Part shown: one piece after another, positions 40,602 through 48,508 of the stretch | Position numbering within the stretch: position 1 is the stretch's first letter | Layout: every line of letters begins with the position of its first letter | Assembly (NCBI GenBank): GCA_947474225.1 | Contig: CANJHS010000022.1 | Location: 1-48,508, forward strand | DNA length: 48,508 nt | Source: Roseiflexaceae bacterium | GTDB taxonomy: Bacteria > Chloroflexota > Chloroflexia > Chloroflexales > Roseiflexaceae | Direction of reading: 5' to 3' | Program-made: the position numbers and the translations under genes | Notes under the pieces: model-generated | What the model saw: the letters and a program-made list of their open reading frames with translations, nothing else | Told to the model about the DNA's origin: nothing | Databases searched by the model: none

Positions 40602-41405
40602 ATGCGCTACGAAAACAAAATCACCGTCGTTACCGGTGGCAGTAAAGGGATCGGCGAGGGCTGTGTGCGCGTGTTTGCAGACGCCGGCGCGACCGTCATA
40701 TTCTGTGCCCGCAACGTCAGCGAAGGCAAGGCACTCGAGACAGAACTCAATGCCAAACGACCCGGCAGCGTCCTGTTCATCAAATGCGACGTCTCGAAAA
40801 CCGCAGAAATCGAGCAGATGATCAACGCCGTCGTCGCCAAATTCGGCCGCATCGACTGCCTCATCAACAACGCCGGCTGGCATCCACCGACACGGACGAT
40901 TGACCAATTTTCGGTCCAAGACTTTCGCGATTTGCTCGAGCTCAACTTGGTCAGCATTTTTGCTGCCTGCAAATACGCCCTGCCCCACATGCGCCCGGTC
41001 CAAGGCAACATCATTAACATGTCGAGCCTGGTGGGCACTATCGCGCAGCCCTATGCCACCACTTATGTGGCCACCAAAGGCGCCATCACGTCGTTCACCA
41101 AGGCCTTGGCCATCGACGAGGCGGCCCACGACGTGCGCGTCAACTGTGTGTCGCCGGGCAACGTCTTTACGCCGCTCTGGCAAGCCGGTATCGACGCCTC
41201 TCCCGATCCCGTGCTGACCCGCTCGTACGGCGACAATGCGCAGCTGATGGGCCGCATGGGCACCATCGAAGAAGCCGGCAAACTGTGCCTGTTCATCGCA
41301 TCCGAAGCGACCTTCACCACCGGGGTCGATCACTATCTGTCGGGCGGCGCCGAGTTGGCCTACGGCCACAAATCGCGCAAAGGCGAAGCCGGCCCTTCCT
41401 GGTAA
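40602..41405 (+). CDS. Short-chain dehydrogenase, 17-beta-HSD14-like
   Basis: 267 residues. Cofactor motif TGGSKGIG (11-18), NNAG (89-92), S142, Y155 and K159 are all present. The stretch NNAGWHPP, LLELNLVSIFAACKYALP, QGNIINMSSLVGTI, YVATKGA, TKALAIDE and VRVNCVSPGN--TPLW matches, block by block, mammalian 17-beta-hydroxysteroid dehydrogenase 14 (DHRS10), an NAD-dependent oxidoreductase of broad hydroxy/keto substrates. In bacteria the substrate may be a sugar alcohol, a hydroxy-acid or a steroid-like compound. It has its own promoter and palindrome and diverges from the EtfD-like gene. AGGAG is close to the ATG. Confidence 0.88.
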   Translation: MRYENKITVVTGGSKGIGEGCVRVFADAGATVIFCARNVSEGKALETELNAKRPGSVLFIKCDVSKTAEIEQMINAVVAKFGRIDCLINNAGWHPPTRTIDQFSVQDFRDLLELNLVSIFAACKYALPHMRPVQGNIINMSSLVGTIAQPYATTYVATKGAITSFTKALAIDEAAHDVRVNCVSPGNVFTPLWQAGIDASPDPVLTRSYGDNAQLMGRMGTIEEAGKLCLFIASEATFTTGVDHYLSGGAELAYGHKSRKGEAGPSW

Positions 41406-41424
41406 GCATCCCACTGCAACACCG

Positions 41425-41448
41425 CGCCACCTCCGTTTGGGGGTGGCG
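41425..41448 (+). terminator. Terminator-like hairpin after the dehydrogenase gene
   Basis: A 10-bp stem CGCCACCTCC/GGGGGTGGCG (one G-T pair) with loop GTTT. The T tract is poor (TTGG), and the next promoter begins two bases on. Confidence 0.65.
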
Positions 41449-41449
41449 T

Positions 41450-41458
41450 TGGTATAAT
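41450..41458 (+). promoter_or_regulatory. Extended -10 promoter before the TIGR04076-like operon
   Basis: TGG followed by a perfect TATAAT (41453-41458), the same TGGTATAAT as at the gap promoter. The -35 region lies in the hairpin. Transcription would start near 41465. Confidence 0.62.
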
Positions 41459-41464
41459 CACCGT

Positions 41465-41634
41465 TAGGTCGCTTTTTTATGCGAAAAGGGTGTGCCCGCG
41501 CGCACCGGGAGGACCACCGCACTTGGTGGGACGGTTGCTGGCTCGCCATCGGGTATGAAAACCACTCACCGCGCGGTTTGCAGCCATCCTAGCGCCTGGA
41601 CAGACACCGTCCCTCATGTTGAATCGAGGTCATC
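41465..41634 (+). ncRNA. Possible structured leader RNA (cis-regulatory element of unknown class)
   Basis: The predicted 170-base leader is unusually long for this window and can form several stems. These are GGTGTGC/GCGCACC with loop CCGC near 41498-41515, CCACC/GGTGG with a 6-base loop near 41533-41548, and the longer-range GGTTGC/GCAGCC closing an inner domain between about 41553 and 41585. I could not match it to a known riboswitch, 6S, SRP or tmRNA. It may sense a ligand linked to the downstream TIGR04076-like and LLM genes. Confidence 0.35.
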
Positions 41635-41952
41635 ATGCCGCTCCCATTCGACATCTACGACTTGCGCATCACCGTGGTCGCCATCGAGGGTCGCTCGGTG
41701 TGTGATTTGGCCGTGGGCGACTATTTTGAGCTGACCAACAGCAGTCATGTACGCATCCCCGCCGGCAAACACTTCTGCTTGTACGCGATGGCAGCAGTGA
41801 TGCCGTTGTTGCCCGCCAAGCAGCGGATGCTGGCCGAAAACGATTGGCTCGAGCGTGACACCCTCGTCGCCTGCCCTGACCCCGAAGAGCGCCTGATTAT
41901 GCAGATCGAACGCATCCGCCAGCAGCGCATGGACAGTGAATCTTTGACCTGA
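41635..41952 (+). CDS. TIGR04076-family small protein
   Basis: 105 residues. The blocks MPLPFDIYDLRITVV, VCDLAVGDYFELTNS, RIPAGKHFCLYAMAAVMPLLPAKQR, DWLERDTLVACPDPEERLIMQIERI match the uncharacterised TIGR04076 family as I remember it. Members are usually 90-110 residues and have conserved cysteines; here C23, C48 and C80 are present. Function is unknown. GAGG lies nine bases before the ATG. It precedes the LLM oxidoreductase gene by nine bases, so the two share an operon. Confidence 0.8.
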   Translation: MPLPFDIYDLRITVVAIEGRSVCDLAVGDYFELTNSSHVRIPAGKHFCLYAMAAVMPLLPAKQRMLAENDWLERDTLVACPDPEERLIMQIERIRQQRMDSESLT

Positions 41953-41961
41953 GAGGACGCC

Positions 41962-42978
41962 ATGCCCACCGTCAGCATCGCATTCCAAACCAACAAACGC
42001 GCCCAGGCATATATCGACCTGGCCAAACACGTCGACCAATACGCGTTCGACGCCGTCAGCGTCTATTGCGACGCCCCGTATCATCCCAGCTATGGGCCAC
42101 TCCTGCTGATGGCTCCGCACATCACGCGGGCGCGACTCGGCTGCGCGGCAATCTCGCCGGCGCGGATGGCCCCCATCGACATCGCCGCCGACGCCGCGTT
42201 GCTGGCGGATTGTGCCCAGGCTGGGACCTACTTGGGCATCGCCCGCGGCGCCTGGTTGGAGGATTATGGTATCTGCGAGCCCAGCAAACCCATCCAGGCC
42301 ATCCGCGAGACCATCGCCATCGTGCGTGCCTTATGGAGCGGTCAGCCGGCGGGGTATGCGGGTGAGGTGTATCAACTCGCCGCGCACGTGAAGGCCGATT
42401 ATCCGCTGCCGACCCAGCCCATCCCGATTATGATTGGCTCGTGGGGCGCCAAGTTGTGTGCCCTGGCCGGTGAAGTGGCTGATGAGGTCAAAGTCGGTGG
42501 CTCGGCCAACCCAGACGTGGTGGCGCATATCCGCGCGCACATCGCCGTCGGCGAACAGCGCGCTGCGCGCGCTATGGGCACGGTCGGGATTGCCTTGGGT
42601 GCCGTCACGGTGATTGACCCCGACCGGGCCCGTGCGCGCCAAGCCGCCCGCGAGGCGGCCGTACTGTACCTGCCGGTGGTCGTGCCGTTGGATCCGAGTG
42701 TATCGGTAGACCCCGAGCTCATCGCGCAGCTACGGGTGTGCGCCGACCGAGGCGACTTCCGTGCGGGAGCTGCGTTGATATCCGATGAACTGCTCGACCG
42801 CTTCGCCTTTGCGGGCAATCCGGCCGATATCATCGGCCAGTGTGAACGCTTGTATGGAGCCGGGGTCGACCGGATTGAGTTCGGCACGCCACACGGGCTC
42901 AGCGACCCTGCAGCCGGCATCACCCTGTTGGGTGGGACAGTATTGCCTGCCCTCAAAGACCTCAGGTATCTGGCGTGA
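41962..42978 (+). CDS. LLM-class flavin/F420-dependent oxidoreductase
   Basis: 338 residues of the luciferase-like monooxygenase barrel. Matching parts are YHPSYGPLLLMAPHITRARLGCAAISP, YLGIARGAWLEDYGI, QAIRETIAIVRALWSG, PIPIMIGSWGAKLCALAGEVADEVKVGG, and FAFAGNPADIIGQCERLYGAGVDRIEFGTPHG. The arrangement is closer to F420-dependent methylene-tetrahydromethanopterin reductase (Mer) than to FMN-dependent luciferases. F420 use is plausible in Chloroflexota but is inferred. GAGAGGA precedes the ATG. The stop overlaps the GTG start of the next gene. Confidence 0.83.
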   Translation: MPTVSIAFQTNKRAQAYIDLAKHVDQYAFDAVSVYCDAPYHPSYGPLLLMAPHITRARLGCAAISPARMAPIDIAADAALLADCAQAGTYLGIARGAWLEDYGICEPSKPIQAIRETIAIVRALWSGQPAGYAGEVYQLAAHVKADYPLPTQPIPIMIGSWGAKLCALAGEVADEVKVGGSANPDVVAHIRAHIAVGEQRAARAMGTVGIALGAVTVIDPDRARARQAAREAAVLYLPVVVPLDPSVSVDPELIAQLRVCADRGDFRAGAALISDELLDRFAFAGNPADIIGQCERLYGAGVDRIEFGTPHGLSDPAAGITLLGGTVLPALKDLRYLA

Positions 42979-45752
42979 CCTCGCCGGAATTGTGTCAACC
43001 AAACACCACCCCGAGCCGGCACACGTGGCTGCGTGCAGGGTGGTTTTGTGTGCTTGTTTGGTGCATGTGGATGAGCATACAACCGGTTGCGCAATTTGTT
43101 GACAGTGGGAACCAGGAGTTATTCACGCCGACCAATAGCAGTGCTATCGAGATCGGTAGCGACGACGCACTGCTGTTCCGCTGGGGCTACCCAGGCTCAG
43201 CCGTGCGCATGCCGGTGCTCCCGAGCGGCGACTACCTGATGTCTGCCGTGCTCAGTGTGCCGCATGCAGCCGCGCAGGTCTCGTTACGCATGGACGAGAC
43301 GCAAATTGGCCAGTTCACCGCGCAGCCCGACCAGTTCCGCGTCTACACCATCCTCGCCCGACTGCCAGCGACGGGCTGGCAGTCGCACAGTACGCTCGCG
43401 CTGGACAGCGCACAGCAGTTCGACGATGGTACGCGCACGTTGACCGTGGCGTATGGGCACATCCAATTCGTGCCGACGGCGCTACCGGCGCGTTTTGCCC
43501 TGACCAGCACGCAATTGCTGGTGCTTCTGTTGGTGATGGCGAGTTTCCTGCTCGCACGCAGTCTAACAGCCGAGGGTTCCACACAGGTGGCACTGTTACT
43601 CCTGCCGTTGGCGTTTGTGTCGGTCGTGAGTCAATTGAGTGGGCTACGCACGTTGTGGTACCTGAGCGGCGCGTCGGTCATGCTGGTGGCGTGGCTGGGG
43701 CACGCAGTGGCGTGCTGGTGGGGACGACGGCGGCAGTCAGATGCGATTGCACCACGCCGCGGTGCGGCACATGCATACCGGGCGGATATTGATGGAATCC
43801 GGGCGATTGCCGTGGGGGTGGTGGTGCTGTTCCACGCCTTCCCCGCGCAGTTCCCGGGCGGGTTCATCGGGGTGGATGTGTTTTTTGTGATTTCGGGCTT
43901 TCTGATTAGTCAGATTTTGCTAGAACGCATGGCCGACGGGCGCTATTCGATTCTCGATTTCTATATGCGACGGGTGCGGCGCATCTTCCCGGCGCTCATC
44001 GTCGTATTGCTGGCAGTGCTGGCGACGGCACATCTGTTTCTGCCGCATGCGCTGTACGAAAGCGTTGGGCTGCAGACGGCGGCGGGAGCGGGGTTTGTGG
44101 CCAATCTGTTGTATGCGGCACAGGCGGGCTACTTTGATGATGCATCGGTGCGCAAACCGTTGTTGCATCTCTGGTCGCTGGGGATCGAAGAGCAGTTCTA
44201 CTTCGTCTGGCCGTTTGTCATGCTGGCGATCAGTCGAAACAAACGCTGGGCGTTGCCGGGGTTTGCGCTGATTATCGGGGTGTCGTTTGCGGGCAATCTG
44301 ATGACGGTGGGCGACCCTGCGGGGATTGCGTTTTATTGGCCGATGATGCGGGTATGGCAGTTTGCCTGTGGAGCATTTTTGGCATATCAATCACTCAATC
44401 CCGGGCAGACACGCACGCACCGGTGGTGGCAGCGGGTGACAGAATCTGCCACGCTGCGGTTCGTGCTGGGCAGTCTGGCGGTGCTGGCGCTGGGAATCGG
44501 TACGCTGTGGTATGACAAAAGCACGGCATACCCCGGCTGGGCGGCACTCGTCCCGACGATCGCCGCGATGGTTCTCGTGGCGGGCCGACCGGCGGATGTG
44601 CTGCAGCGCTGGATGCTTGGCACCCGGCCTATGGTTGCGTTGGGTGTTATTAGCTACCCCTTGTATCTCTGGCATTGGCCGCTGCTCGCCTATGGGTACA
44701 TTGTATGGGACGCGCGTTTTGGCACGTGGGAGCGCTCCATCGCAGTCGCACTCGCCATTGTATTGGCCGCAGCAACCTACTGGGTGGTGGAGCAGCCGCT
44801 GCGGTTCGGGCGATTGCGCCGACTCCATCCGCTGGTGCTGGTCGTTGCGTTGGCGTTGATTGGTGGGCCGGCATGGGTCGCGGTGGCCAATGGGCAGACA
44901 CAACCGGCCAACGCAGCATTCGAGCAGGCTGATTTACCGTATGTGGTCAACGGATCAGACTGTGGCTCGGCGGCGTTTGCGGCATACGGGGCGAAGTATT
45001 GTAGCTTCCACAGCGGGACCGACCCGCTGGCGGAGCCCGTGTACGTGGTGGGCGATAGCCATGCGTTGTACCTCGCGCGCGGTTTTTTTGCCCAACCGGC
45101 TGCGCACACAACCTATCTGCGCGGTGTGTATGGCTGTGTGCCTTTGCTGGGCCTCGAGACATATGTCAACAGCGCGACGACCAGTAACGACTGTGCAACG
45201 GGCATCGATGCGCTATACGGGTCGCTGGATCGTGCATATGCAACGCACCATCGGACAATTGTCTTTGCCATGCGATTTACCGGATTGAACGAGACGAAGC
45301 TGAATGCCACGGACAGCCACACCATCCACATCCAAGCGCATGGACCGCGCGTGGCGGTCACCGCGGCGCAGCGGGTGGTGCTGTATGAGCATGCGCTTGC
45401 ACGGACGATGGAGCGGTTAGCAGCCTATCCGAATACAACGGTGATTGTGCTGTACCAGGTGCCAGAACTCGACTTTAACCCGACGATGTGTGCCTTGCGC
45501 ATCAACGCGGCCGACCCGTGCCGCAGCAGCCGCGCCGTGGTCGATGCCTATGCGGCGCCGTATCGTGCCTTGCTCGGGCCGATTCTGGCGCGCCATCCCA
45601 ACCTGCGGGTCGTCGACCCGACGGACCTGTTCTGTGACGCGCAATGGTGTACCGCGCGCAGTGGAACCACGCTGTGGTACCGCGATGATAATCATCTGTC
45701 GGTGGCGGGAGCGCGCAGAGTGATTAAGCAATCAGGAATGAGGAATGAGTAG
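42975..45752 (+). CDS. OafA/YrhL-type membrane acyltransferase fused to a C-terminal SGNH domain
   Basis: 925 residues. After an N-terminal anchor (about 20-40) comes an extra domain of mostly beta-type sequence (about 45-165) and two hydrophobic segments. The acyltransferase-3 domain starts near 268 (YRADIDGIRAIAV), with H287 in LFHAF and D301 in GVDVFFVISGF, and about ten helices. From about residue 690 a SGNH hydrolase-like domain has GDSHALYL and DDNHLSVAGARR. Such proteins O-acetylate surface polysaccharides, the SGNH part completing transfer outside the membrane. The N-terminal outer domain is unusual. The GTG start overlaps the upstream TGA (GTGA). A spliced-looking tail (KQSGMRNE) runs into the repeat zone. 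Confidence 0.87.
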   Translation: MTSPELCQPNTTPSRHTWLRAGWFCVLVWCMWMSIQPVAQFVDSGNQELFTPTNSSAIEIGSDDALLFRWGYPGSAVRMPVLPSGDYLMSAVLSVPHAAAQVSLRMDETQIGQFTAQPDQFRVYTILARLPATGWQSHSTLALDSAQQFDDGTRTLTVAYGHIQFVPTALPARFALTSTQLLVLLLVMASFLLARSLTAEGSTQVALLLLPLAFVSVVSQLSGLRTLWYLSGASVMLVAWLGHAVACWWGRRRQSDAIAPRRGAAHAYRADIDGIRAIAVGVVVLFHAFPAQFPGGFIGVDVFFVISGFLISQILLERMADGRYSILDFYMRRVRRIFPALIVVLLAVLATAHLFLPHALYESVGLQTAAGAGFVANLLYAAQAGYFDDASVRKPLLHLWSLGIEEQFYFVWPFVMLAISRNKRWALPGFALIIGVSFAGNLMTVGDPAGIAFYWPMMRVWQFACGAFLAYQSLNPGQTRTHRWWQRVTESATLRFVLGSLAVLALGIGTLWYDKSTAYPGWAALVPTIAAMVLVAGRPADVLQRWMLGTRPMVALGVISYPLYLWHWPLLAYGYIVWDARFGTWERSIAVALAIVLAAATYWVVEQPLRFGRLRRLHPLVLVVALALIGGPAWVAVANGQTQPANAAFEQADLPYVVNGSDCGSAAFAAYGAKYCSFHSGTDPLAEPVYVVGDSHALYLARGFFAQPAAHTTYLRGVYGCVPLLGLETYVNSATTSNDCATGIDALYGSLDRAYATHHRTIVFAMRFTGLNETKLNATDSHTIHIQAHGPRVAVTAAQRVVLYEHALARTMERLAAYPNTTVIVLYQVPELDFNPTMCALRINAADPCRSSRAVVDAYAAPYRALLGPILARHPNLRVVDPTDLFCDAQWCTARSGTTLWYRDDNHLSVAGARRVIKQSGMRNE

Positions 45753-45770
45753 ATATCAGTGATCAGTTTC

Positions 45771-46165
45771 ACGCAGGGTAACCCAGGGGCGAGGCATGCC
45801 TCGCCCGCAAATGAAACATCTCGCCCGCAATACCACACACCGATCACGCAGAGCCGCAGCGAGACAGCGGTCGCAGAGAATCCGTACGAGCGTGGCGGCG
45901 GAGAGATCAGATATCACACAGGATACGCGTAGGGGCGAGGCATGCCTCGCCCGCAAATGAAACCCCTCGCCCGCATAGTCACACATCGATCACGCAGAGC
46001 CGCAGCGAGACAGCGGTCGCAGAGAATCCGCAGGAGCGAGCAACAGAGTTATCAGTGGCAGGGACCAGTGATCAGTGTCCACGCAGGATACCCCAGGGGC
46101 GAGATATATCTCGCCCGCAATCAAAACCCCTCGCCCGCAAATGAAACCCTCGCCCGCAATGATCC
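45771..46165. repeat. Three degenerate copies of a 90-125-bp intergenic repeat
   Basis: Copies at about 45771-45893, 45916-46040 and a shorter one at 46081-46165 begin ACGCAGG, then GGGGCGAG-GCATGC-CTCGCCC (a palindromic core; the third has ATATAT in the middle), then CTCGCCCGCAA units. In the first two, GATCACGCAGAGCCGCAGCG follows. No ORF of note is seen. This type of palindromic intergenic repeat is known from Chloroflexus and Roseiflexus relatives. Confidence 0.75.
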
Positions 46166-46232
46166 CCAAACACCCGCACCACCCGTAAATGAACCCCCCC
46201 TGCCGCGCAGCGCTACCCAACCCCACCCCGTC

Positions 46233-46288
46233 ATGGCATGCCGACTGACGATCACGTTGTATCGAATTGCACTGCGTCGGCATGCCAT
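46233..46288. repeat. 12-bp inverted repeat with a 32-base loop
   Basis: ATGGCATGCCGA at 46233-46244 and TCGGCATGCCAT at 46277-46288 are perfect inverse copies. It is next to the G+C-rich repeats and could be a remnant of a small non-autonomous element. Confidence 0.6.
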
Positions 46289-46399
46289 CTTCATCTGGCA
46301 GGGTTGGATTCACCGCCGCCCGTGTTGACTCATCTATCGCGTGGCGCAGTGAACAGGTATCAGTGTGCAGGGATCAGTGATCAGTTCAATGCACTTCAC

Positions 46400-46438
46400 C
46401 TGAAAACTGAAAACTGATAACTGATAACTGATAACTGT
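46400..46438. repeat. Short tandem repeat of CTGAAAA/CTGATAA
   Basis: Seven-base units, CTGAAAA twice followed by CTGATAA three times, end just before the stop codon of glmS. They are A+T-rich and unlike the surroundings. Confidence 0.8.
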
Positions 46439-46441
46439 TCC

Positions 46442-48286
46442 CTATTCCACCGTCACACTTTTTGCCAAATTCCGTGGCTGGTCCACATCGGCACCGCGCC
46501 GCACGGCCGTCGCATAGGCCAGCAACTGCAGTGGGATCGAGGTCAGCACCGTCGTCAGCCACGGGTTGCTGGCCGGCACCGTGATGACCGCCTCGGCTTG
46601 TTCGGCCAAGTGCACATCGCCCACGCTGGTAATCGCTATGACGCGACCGCCACGGGCTTTGACCTGCGACACGTTCGACAGCATCTTGTCGTACGAGGCA
46701 TCCTGCGGCGCAATACAAATCACCGGCAGGCGGTCGTCGATAAGGGCAATCGGGCCATGCTTCATCTCGCCGGCGGGGTAGCCCTCGGCGTGGATGTAAC
46801 TGATTTCCTTCAATTTGAGCGCACCCTCGAGGGCAATCGGGTACGACAGCTGCCGCCCGAGGAACAGCGCACTACTCGTGTGTTGCAACGATTCGGCCAG
46901 CGCGGCGTAGTCCGTCCCGTCGTTGAGGACGTCACCGACTTGGCTCGATAAGGCAATCAACGCACGCAGATGCGGTCGCATCGTCGCCGGCGTAAGCACG
47001 CCGCGGGCCTGCGCAATCCGCAACGCCAACAGATATTGCCCGACCAACATGGCGGTGAAGGCCTTGGTCGAGGCGACGCCGATTTCGGGTCCGGCATGCA
47101 ACATCAACGATCCCGCCGTCGCCACCCGCGTCGCCTGACTGCCCACCGCATTGACGATGGCCAACGTCTTGACGCCGGCACTGCGGGCCAGTTCCATGGC
47201 TGCCAAGGTATCGGCCGTCTCGCCGCTCTGACTGATGGCGACGAGCAGCATGTTTGCATCAAGCACCGGCTCGCGATAACGGAACTCCGACGCGTAATCG
47301 ACCTGCACGGGCACCCGGGCTATCTGCTCAATCATGTATTTGCCGATGAGCGCGGCATGCCAGGCAGTGCCGCAGGCAGTCATCACGATCGACGAGACGT
47401 CACGCAATCCCGCATCATCCAGCAACACGTCGTCCAAGCGCACGGTGCCGGCCTCGAGGTCGATCCGGCCACGCAAGACGTCGGTGAGGACGCGCGGCTG
47501 CTCGTGGATTTCCTTCAACATGAAGTGCTTGTACGGGCCGCGCTCGATCGACACCGGGTCCCACGCCAACATGGTAATCGGCCGGTCGACCACCGTGCCG
47601 TCCGGGCGGCGGATGGTCAGCGAGGTCGCGGTCAATTCGGCGATGTCATGGTCTTCGAGGAAGCAGACCTTCCGCGTGTAATCGACAATCGCCGGCACAT
47701 CCGAGGCCACAAACATCTCTCCCTCGCCAATCCCAATCACCACGCCGCCCGCATGCCCGATACGCGTCGCCACCAACGTGCCAGGTGCATCGACACTCAG
47801 CGCCACGATGGCATTTCCCCCTTTGAGCATGGCCGCCGTGCGCCGCAATGCCTCGGCGAGATTGCCAGTGGTGGCGAAGTGCAGGCCCAGCAGATGGGCA
47901 ATCACTTCGGTGTCGGTCTGCGACACAAAGGTGTGGCCCTCGGCAATGAGGTCGTTTTTGAGTTCGAGGTAGTTTTCGACAATCCCGTTCTGAATCACCA
48001 CCACGCGGCCGCTGGCGTCACGATGGGGGTGAGCGTTTTGTTCGGTCACATCGCCGTGTGTCGCCCAGCGGGTATGCCCGATGCCCATCGTGCCCTGCAC
48101 CGGCGCCGTGGCCAACACGCCCCGCAAGCCCGACAATTTGCCCACACTGCGGCGTATGTCCAGCGTGCCCTGGTTGTCGACGGCAATGCCAGCAGAGTCA
48201 TAGCCACGGTATTCGAGCCGAGCCAAGCCGTCGACGATGACCGGCGCTGCCGCCCGTGACCCGACATATCCGACAATTCCACACAT
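46442..48286 (-). CDS. glmS: Glutamine-fructose-6-phosphate aminotransferase (isomerizing)
   Basis: 614 residues, the usual length. The mature N-terminus starts at C2 (MCGIVGYVG), the Ntn glutaminase nucleophile. The glutaminase domain has GYDSAGIA, HTRWATHG and QNGIVENY. Two SIS domains follow, with TACGTAWHAALIGKY, ISQSGETADTLAAM, PEIGVASTKAFT and EGALKLKEISYIHAEGYPAGEMKHGP. It makes glucosamine-6-phosphate from fructose-6-phosphate and glutamine, the first step to UDP-GlcNAc and the cell wall. The ATG at 48286 has GGAG; in-frame codons upstream are ignored because C2 must follow the start. No glmS ribozyme was recognised. Confidence 0.97.
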   Translation of the reverse strand: MCGIVGYVGSRAAAPVIVDGLARLEYRGYDSAGIAVDNQGTLDIRRSVGKLSGLRGVLATAPVQGTMGIGHTRWATHGDVTEQNAHPHRDASGRVVVIQNGIVENYLELKNDLIAEGHTFVSQTDTEVIAHLLGLHFATTGNLAEALRRTAAMLKGGNAIVALSVDAPGTLVATRIGHAGGVVIGIGEGEMFVASDVPAIVDYTRKVCFLEDHDIAELTATSLTIRRPDGTVVDRPITMLAWDPVSIERGPYKHFMLKEIHEQPRVLTDVLRGRIDLEAGTVRLDDVLLDDAGLRDVSSIVMTACGTAWHAALIGKYMIEQIARVPVQVDYASEFRYREPVLDANMLLVAISQSGETADTLAAMELARSAGVKTLAIVNAVGSQATRVATAGSLMLHAGPEIGVASTKAFTAMLVGQYLLALRIAQARGVLTPATMRPHLRALIALSSQVGDVLNDGTDYAALAESLQHTSSALFLGRQLSYPIALEGALKLKEISYIHAEGYPAGEMKHGPIALIDDRLPVICIAPQDASYDKMLSNVSQVKARGGRVIAITSVGDVHLAEQAEAVITVPASNPWLTTVLTSIPLQLLAYATAVRRGADVDQPRNLAKSVTVE

Positions 48287-48335
48287 ATGGGGCTCCTTCT
48301 GGCGCTGTCGGCCGGTCACAGCCAATCAGACAGGC

Positions 48336-48341
48336 TATAAT
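48336..48341 (+). promoter_or_regulatory. Putative -10 box of the aminotransferase gene
   Basis: A perfect TATAAT 36 bases before the ATG at 48378. The following A and G let the opposite strand read TATTAT, so the same bases may serve the divergent glmS. No strong -35 box is visible for either direction. Confidence 0.45.
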
Positions 48342-48377
48342 AGCGCTACAACTATCAATCAATACACGAGAATACCG

Positions 48378-48508
48378 ATGAGTCATCCTGCATCTGCATC
48401 CCGCATCGCGAGTTTCGGAACGACGATTTTCACCGAGATGAGCGCCCTTGCCATCCAACACAACGCGGTCAATCTCGGCCAGGGCTTCCCCGACTTCGCC
48501 GGACCAGA
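48378..48508 (+). CDS. Class I/II aminotransferase, N-terminal part
   Basis: Only the first 43 residues are in the window. ASFGTTIFTEMSALAIQHNAVNLGQGFPDFAGP is typical of the start of class I aminotransferases such as kynurenine/methionine aminotransferases or DapC; the NLGQGFPDF motif is the key sign. PLP-binding and substrate regions lie outside. It diverges from glmS. Confidence 0.8.
   Translation, partial: MSHPASASRIASFGTTIFTEMSALAIQHNAVNLGQGFPDFAGP

Noticed and set aside
41465-41634. 6S RNA, SRP RNA, tmRNA or a cobalamin riboswitch
   Set aside because: The signature segments of those RNAs that I could recall were not found; it is kept only as an unassigned structured leader.
45771-46165. 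CRISPR or phage attachment site
   Set aside because: Copies are few, of unequal length, palindromic, and lack regular spacers or a nearby integrase or cas gene.
46970-48259. 429-codon plus-strand ORF opposite glmS
   Set aside because: glmS on the minus strand is unambiguous along its whole length; the opposite ORF is rich in His/Arg and has no motif.

Overview
The window looks like part of a bacterial chromosome of moderately high G+C. I place it, with moderate confidence, in the Chloroflexota. The grounds are the style of GAPDH, the S1 protein and the FtsH-like protein, the LLM-class (possibly F420-linked) oxidoreductase, the ChlI/ChlD-type AAA+/VWA gene, and G-C-rich intergenic palindromes. 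No rRNA, tRNA, CRISPR array, phage module or intact insertion sequence was seen. Housekeeping genes (rpmH-rnpA-yidC-jag, smpB, gap, glmS) are interleaved with sugar, acyl-amino-acid and fatty-acid metabolism.

Layout. 1-640: the Gly/Arg/Asp-rich repeat tail of a truncated gene, followed by a terminator. 1.3-6.3 kb: two paralogous polytopic membrane proteins flanking a Gfo/Idh/MocA oxidoreductase. 6.4-7.6 kb: a P-loop kinase and a small lipoprotein. 7.7-11.5 kb: a minus-strand operon of a solute-binding protein, two Gfo/Idh/MocA dehydrogenases and a sugar-phosphate-isomerase-like protein. 11.6-13.6 kb: a divergent FtsH-type membrane AAA protease. 13.7-15.8 kb: rmd-like and manC-like genes for GDP-deoxymannose sugars. 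15.9-17 kb: gap. 17-24.2 kb: a thiolase, four M20 amidohydrolases (three in tandem) and an arginine-deiminase-family enzyme. 24.3-26.5 kb: a GH2 glycosidase with a strong promoter and an operator-like palindrome. 26.5-28.8 kb: a ChlI/ChlD-type chelatase gene split by a dnaX-like slippery site. 28.8-33.9 kb: S1-domain protein, rpmH, rnpA, yidC, jag, a PfkB kinase and smpB. 34-35.4 kb: a GH29 alpha-L-fucosidase. 35.5-38.0 kb: two coupled unknown genes, one with a proline-rich repeat tail. 38.3-41.4 kb: an EtfD-like membrane Fe-S oxidoreductase divergent from a short-chain dehydrogenase, with two operator-like dyads between them. 41.4-45.75 kb: a possible structured leader RNA, a TIGR04076-type protein, an LLM oxidoreductase and an acyltransferase-SGNH fusion. 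45.75-46.44 kb: degenerate intergenic repeats. 46.44-48.29 kb: glmS, then the start of a class I aminotransferase.

How the genes work together. GDP-mannose and GDP-rhamnose-type sugar synthesis, a membrane O-acyltransferase and two possible GT-C-like membrane proteins point to decorated surface glycans. The GH2, GH29, Gfo/Idh and isomerase genes point to use of plant-type sugars. The thiolase, the EtfD-like protein and the 17-beta-HSD14-like dehydrogenase fit fatty-acid or steroid-type oxidation feeding electrons to menaquinone. The M20/deiminase cluster fits hydrolysis of N-acylated or otherwise modified amino acids.

The most striking item is the chelatase gene. A classic A AAA AAG slippery heptamer inside a run of nine A residues separates a stand-alone ChlI-like product from a full ChlI-linker-VWA product. 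One gene may therefore make both subunits of a metal chelatase. Also notable are a repeat palindrome that supplies the stop codon of two unrelated genes, and three operator-like palindromes at specific promoters. All calls come from reading the sequence; no database search was possible.
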